Shown here piece by piece: positions 62,351 through 64,000 of a stretch of 64,000 nt of DNA. The notes under the pieces were generated by a model. The model saw only the letters and a list, made by a program, of their open reading frames with translations, was not told the DNA's origin and did not search any database. The stretch's first letter is position 1. Each line of letters opens with the position of its first letter. The translations under genes and the position numbers were made by a program. Source of the DNA: CAYRHN01 sp964424115 (GTDB lineage: Bacteria > Chloroflexota > Anaerolineae > Anaerolineales > Anaerolineaceae). Location: the NCBI GenBank assembly GCA_964424115.1, contig CAYRHN010000007.1, forward strand, positions 127,316-191,315, written 5' to 3'.

Positions 62351-63703
62351 CTAATCTTCTTCCGCTCCGATTCCAAGCGGCTTCCATTTGTTCTGGTTAT
62401 CGCGCAGGCGGTGCGTCCCGCCGCCGCGGTTGTGCAGTTCGTCGAAACCTTCTGGCTTGATGAACATTCCTTCGCCGTCCAGCAGGCCAAACACGCCCTC
62501 CTGCCCCGGCTCGCAGCGCTTGGCCTGGCATTCCGGGCAGGTCTTTGGATCGTGCGGGGTGTATTGCACCGGCTCTTCATAGGTGGTGATATAGCCCTCG
62601 TAGTTGCGCAGGATGATCTTGTGGTCGGACATGCTCACCATGTAATTGGGCATCACCGGGATCTTCCCACCGCCGCCGGGCGCATCCACCACGAAGGTCG
62701 GCACCGCATAGCCAGAGGTGTGCCCGCGCAGCCCTTCGATGATCTCCACCCCCTTCGCTACCGGGGTGCGGAAATGCCCGGCGCCTTCCACCAGGTCACA
62801 CTGGTAGAGATAATAGGGGCGCACGCGCATGCGCACCAGGTCGTGCACCAGCTTGCGCTGGATATGCACGCAGTCGTTCACCCCCGCCAGCAGCACCGAC
62901 TGGTTGCCCAGCGGGATGCCCGCCCGGGTCAGCTTGTCACAGGCCGCGTCCAGCTCGGCCGAGATCTCGTTGGGGTGGTTGACGTGAATGTTCATCCACA
63001 GCGGGTGGTACTTTTGCAGCATGTTGCATAGCTCATCCGTCACGCGCTGCGGCATGAAGACCGGGATGCGGCTGCCGATGCGGATGATCTCGATGTGCGG
63101 GATCTCGCGCAGGCGGCTCAGCAGTTCCTCCAGGATCTTGGGCGCCAGCGCCAGCGGGTCGCCGCCGGAGAGCAGCACATCCCGCACCTGGGGGGTTTTT
63201 TTCAAATATTCGATCTGCATCTCGAACTCGGCCCGCGAGAAGGTCGCGGTCGGGTCGCCGACGATGCGCGAGCGGGTGCAGTAGCGGCAGTACGAGGCGC
63301 ACTGAGTGGTCACCAGCATCAGCACCCGGTCGGGGTAACGGTGCACCAGCCCCGGCACCGGCGAGTGGCGGTCTTCCGCCAGCGAATCTTCCATCATCCC
63401 GGTGAAGGGCAGGATCTCGTTCGCCTGCGGGACGACCTGCCGGCGGATCGGGTCGTTGGGATCGTCCGGGTCGATCAACGAGACGAAGTAGGGGGTGATA
63501 TCCACCCGGAACAAGCCCTGCGAGCCGAGCGCCTTGCGCTCGCTATCGGTCAGGGTAAGCACTTTTTCAAAATCTTCCACGCTGTTCAGACGATTGCTCA
63601 TCTGCCAGCGCCAGTCATTCCATTTTTCATCCGGCACTTCCCGGTAGATCGGCGCGCGCTTGGACGGGAAAGGCGAGGGGTAAGTGATTTTACAAGGGGA
63701 CAT
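62351..63703 (-). CDS. kamA: Lysine 2,3-aminomutase-type radical SAM enzyme
   Basis: The 450-residue enzyme moves an amino group from C2 to C3, giving beta-lysine. The radical SAM motif is CASYCRYCTRSR (three Cys for the cluster), and the PLP Lys is in APGGGGKIPVMPNY. A C-terminal region with CPECQAKRC may bind a metal. The length agrees with full KamA, longer than the elongation factor P enzyme EpmB. Glutamate 2,3-aminomutases are related, so the substrate is a family-based call. The partner beta-lysine acetyltransferase is not adjacent. ATG 63703 has TTGGAG upstream. Confidence 0.92.
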   Translation of the reverse strand: MSPCKITYPSPFPSKRAPIYREVPDEKWNDWRWQMSNRLNSVEDFEKVLTLTDSERKALGSQGLFRVDITPYFVSLIDPDDPNDPIRRQVVPQANEILPFTGMMEDSLAEDRHSPVPGLVHRYPDRVLMLVTTQCASYCRYCTRSRIVGDPTATFSRAEFEMQIEYLKKTPQVRDVLLSGGDPLALAPKILEELLSRLREIPHIEIIRIGSRIPVFMPQRVTDELCNMLQKYHPLWMNIHVNHPNEISAELDAACDKLTRAGIPLGNQSVLLAGVNDCVHIQRKLVHDLVRMRVRPYYLYQCDLVEGAGHFRTPVAKGVEIIEGLRGHTSGYAVPTFVVDAPGGGGKIPVMPNYMVSMSDHKIILRNYEGYITTYEEPVQYTPHDPKTCPECQAKRCEPGQEGVFGLLDGEGMFIKPEGFDELHNRGGGTHRLRDNQNKWKPLGIGAEED

Positions 63704-63718
63704 TCTAAACTCCAATTT

Positions 63719-63790
63719 TCGATTGACCAATTACGATTGACGGTAAACAGGAACCACGAAGCTATAAAGAAACAAAGAGACGCAAAGACG
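63719..63790. repeat. Word-like repeats upstream of kamA (families G and B)
   Basis: TCGATTGACCAATTACGATTGAC (63719-63741, here described by its repeated word ATTGAC) is followed by the family B words ACCACGAAG, AAAGAAACAAAGAG and ACGCAAAGACG (63752-63790). They separate kamA from its likely promoter. Confidence 0.55.
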
Positions 63791-63846
63791 GAAAATCTTG
63801 TTTTCTTAGCGCCTGAGCGCCTCGAAAGGATATCGCGCCTTTAAGG

Positions 63847-63903
63847 TTAATCACCTGGCGGGTCGTGGTCGGTACGAAAGAATCCGGTCAGCAGCAATTT
63901 CAT
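63847..63903 (-). CDS. Candidate 18-codon leaderless micro-ORF ahead of kamA
   Basis: ATG 63903 begins the peptide MKLLLTGFFRTDHDPPGD and stops at 63847-63849. The predicted start of transcription from the promoter at 63910-63938 falls on the ATG itself. It could be a leader peptide that controls kamA or just a chance frame. Confidence 0.35.
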   Translation of the reverse strand: MKLLLTGFFRTDHDPPGD

Positions 63904-63909
63904 GAGTCT

Positions 63910-63938
63910 ATTTTATAGGAAATATAAGCCGGGGTCAA
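63910..63938 (-). promoter_or_regulatory. Promoter upstream of kamA
   Basis: TTGACC (63933-63938) and TAAAAT (63910-63915) on the minus strand are 17 bp apart, five of six matches each. It is the best promoter in the last 300 bp. The remainder of the sequence to 64000 shows no gene that I can support. Confidence 0.7.
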
Positions 63939-64000
63939 CCAGACATTCGGTAGTGTATCTTTAACACATGAAATGTTTGGCAAGGGACAAATCAAATTCA

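Overview
The window looks like chromosomal DNA of a Chloroflexota bacterium, most likely class Anaerolineae. The reasons are an overall GC-rich composition, secreted lipoproteins with Thr/Pro-rich linkers, very large PAS/GAF sensor kinases, a complete 14-gene complex I operon, a lysine 2,3-aminomutase, and many short word-like repeats between genes. The assignment rests on gene content only; no 16S rRNA or tRNA gene is present. I see no CRISPR array, prophage or insertion sequence.

Layout. 1-2293 (+): the end of a secreted-type alpha/beta hydrolase and an overlapping glycosyltransferase-like gene. 2397-3431 (-): galT. 3631-6739 (+): an ECF sigma factor, its zinc-finger anti-sigma partner, a beta-helix/membrane lipoprotein and a toast_rack lipoprotein, read as one envelope-stress operon. 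6742-20597 (-): a signalling and metabolism block with a double GNAT, a GAF-PAS kinase, a class III aminotransferase, a ROK sugar kinase, a receiver-PAS protein, a 1673-residue hybrid kinase and a PAS-GAF-HD-GYP protein. 20684-26753: an ABC-F ATPase (+), a propeller-like lipoprotein (-) and a second HD-GYP protein with a degenerate receiver (-). 26866-29723 (-): family 5 uracil-DNA glycosylase, TetR regulator and MFS pump, with a clear promoter/operator. 29855-34757 (-): two unknown membrane proteins, queA-ruvB and a secreted FGE-fold protein. 34990-36060 (+): a dihydroorotate-dehydrogenase-like flavoprotein fused to a ferredoxin.

36184-50468 (-) is the respiratory core, nuoABCDEFGHIJKLMN in order, driven from a promoter near 50506-50533 and ending at a bidirectional terminator shared with the flavoprotein gene. 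50709-55724 (+) holds an M23 peptidase lipoprotein, gatB, a metallo-beta-lactamase-fold hydrolase and a Crp/Fnr regulator. 56130-63703 holds a UvrD/PcrA helicase, a GNAT, a PPK2 polyphosphate kinase (+), a Gfo/Idh/MocA oxidoreductase, an aldo/keto reductase and lysine 2,3-aminomutase.

The features that most deserve a second look are: (1) at least six families of short word-like intergenic repeats, one copy inside the nuo operon and one forming the end of a coding sequence; (2) several genes whose -10 box lies 6-9 nt from the start codon, implying leaderless mRNAs, including an 18-codon micro-ORF ahead of the aminomutase; (3) the four-gene ECF locus; (4) a 12-bp-arm operator abutting a near-consensus promoter at the MFS-TetR operon; (5) two paralogous HD-GYP receptors next to a very large phosphorelay kinase.
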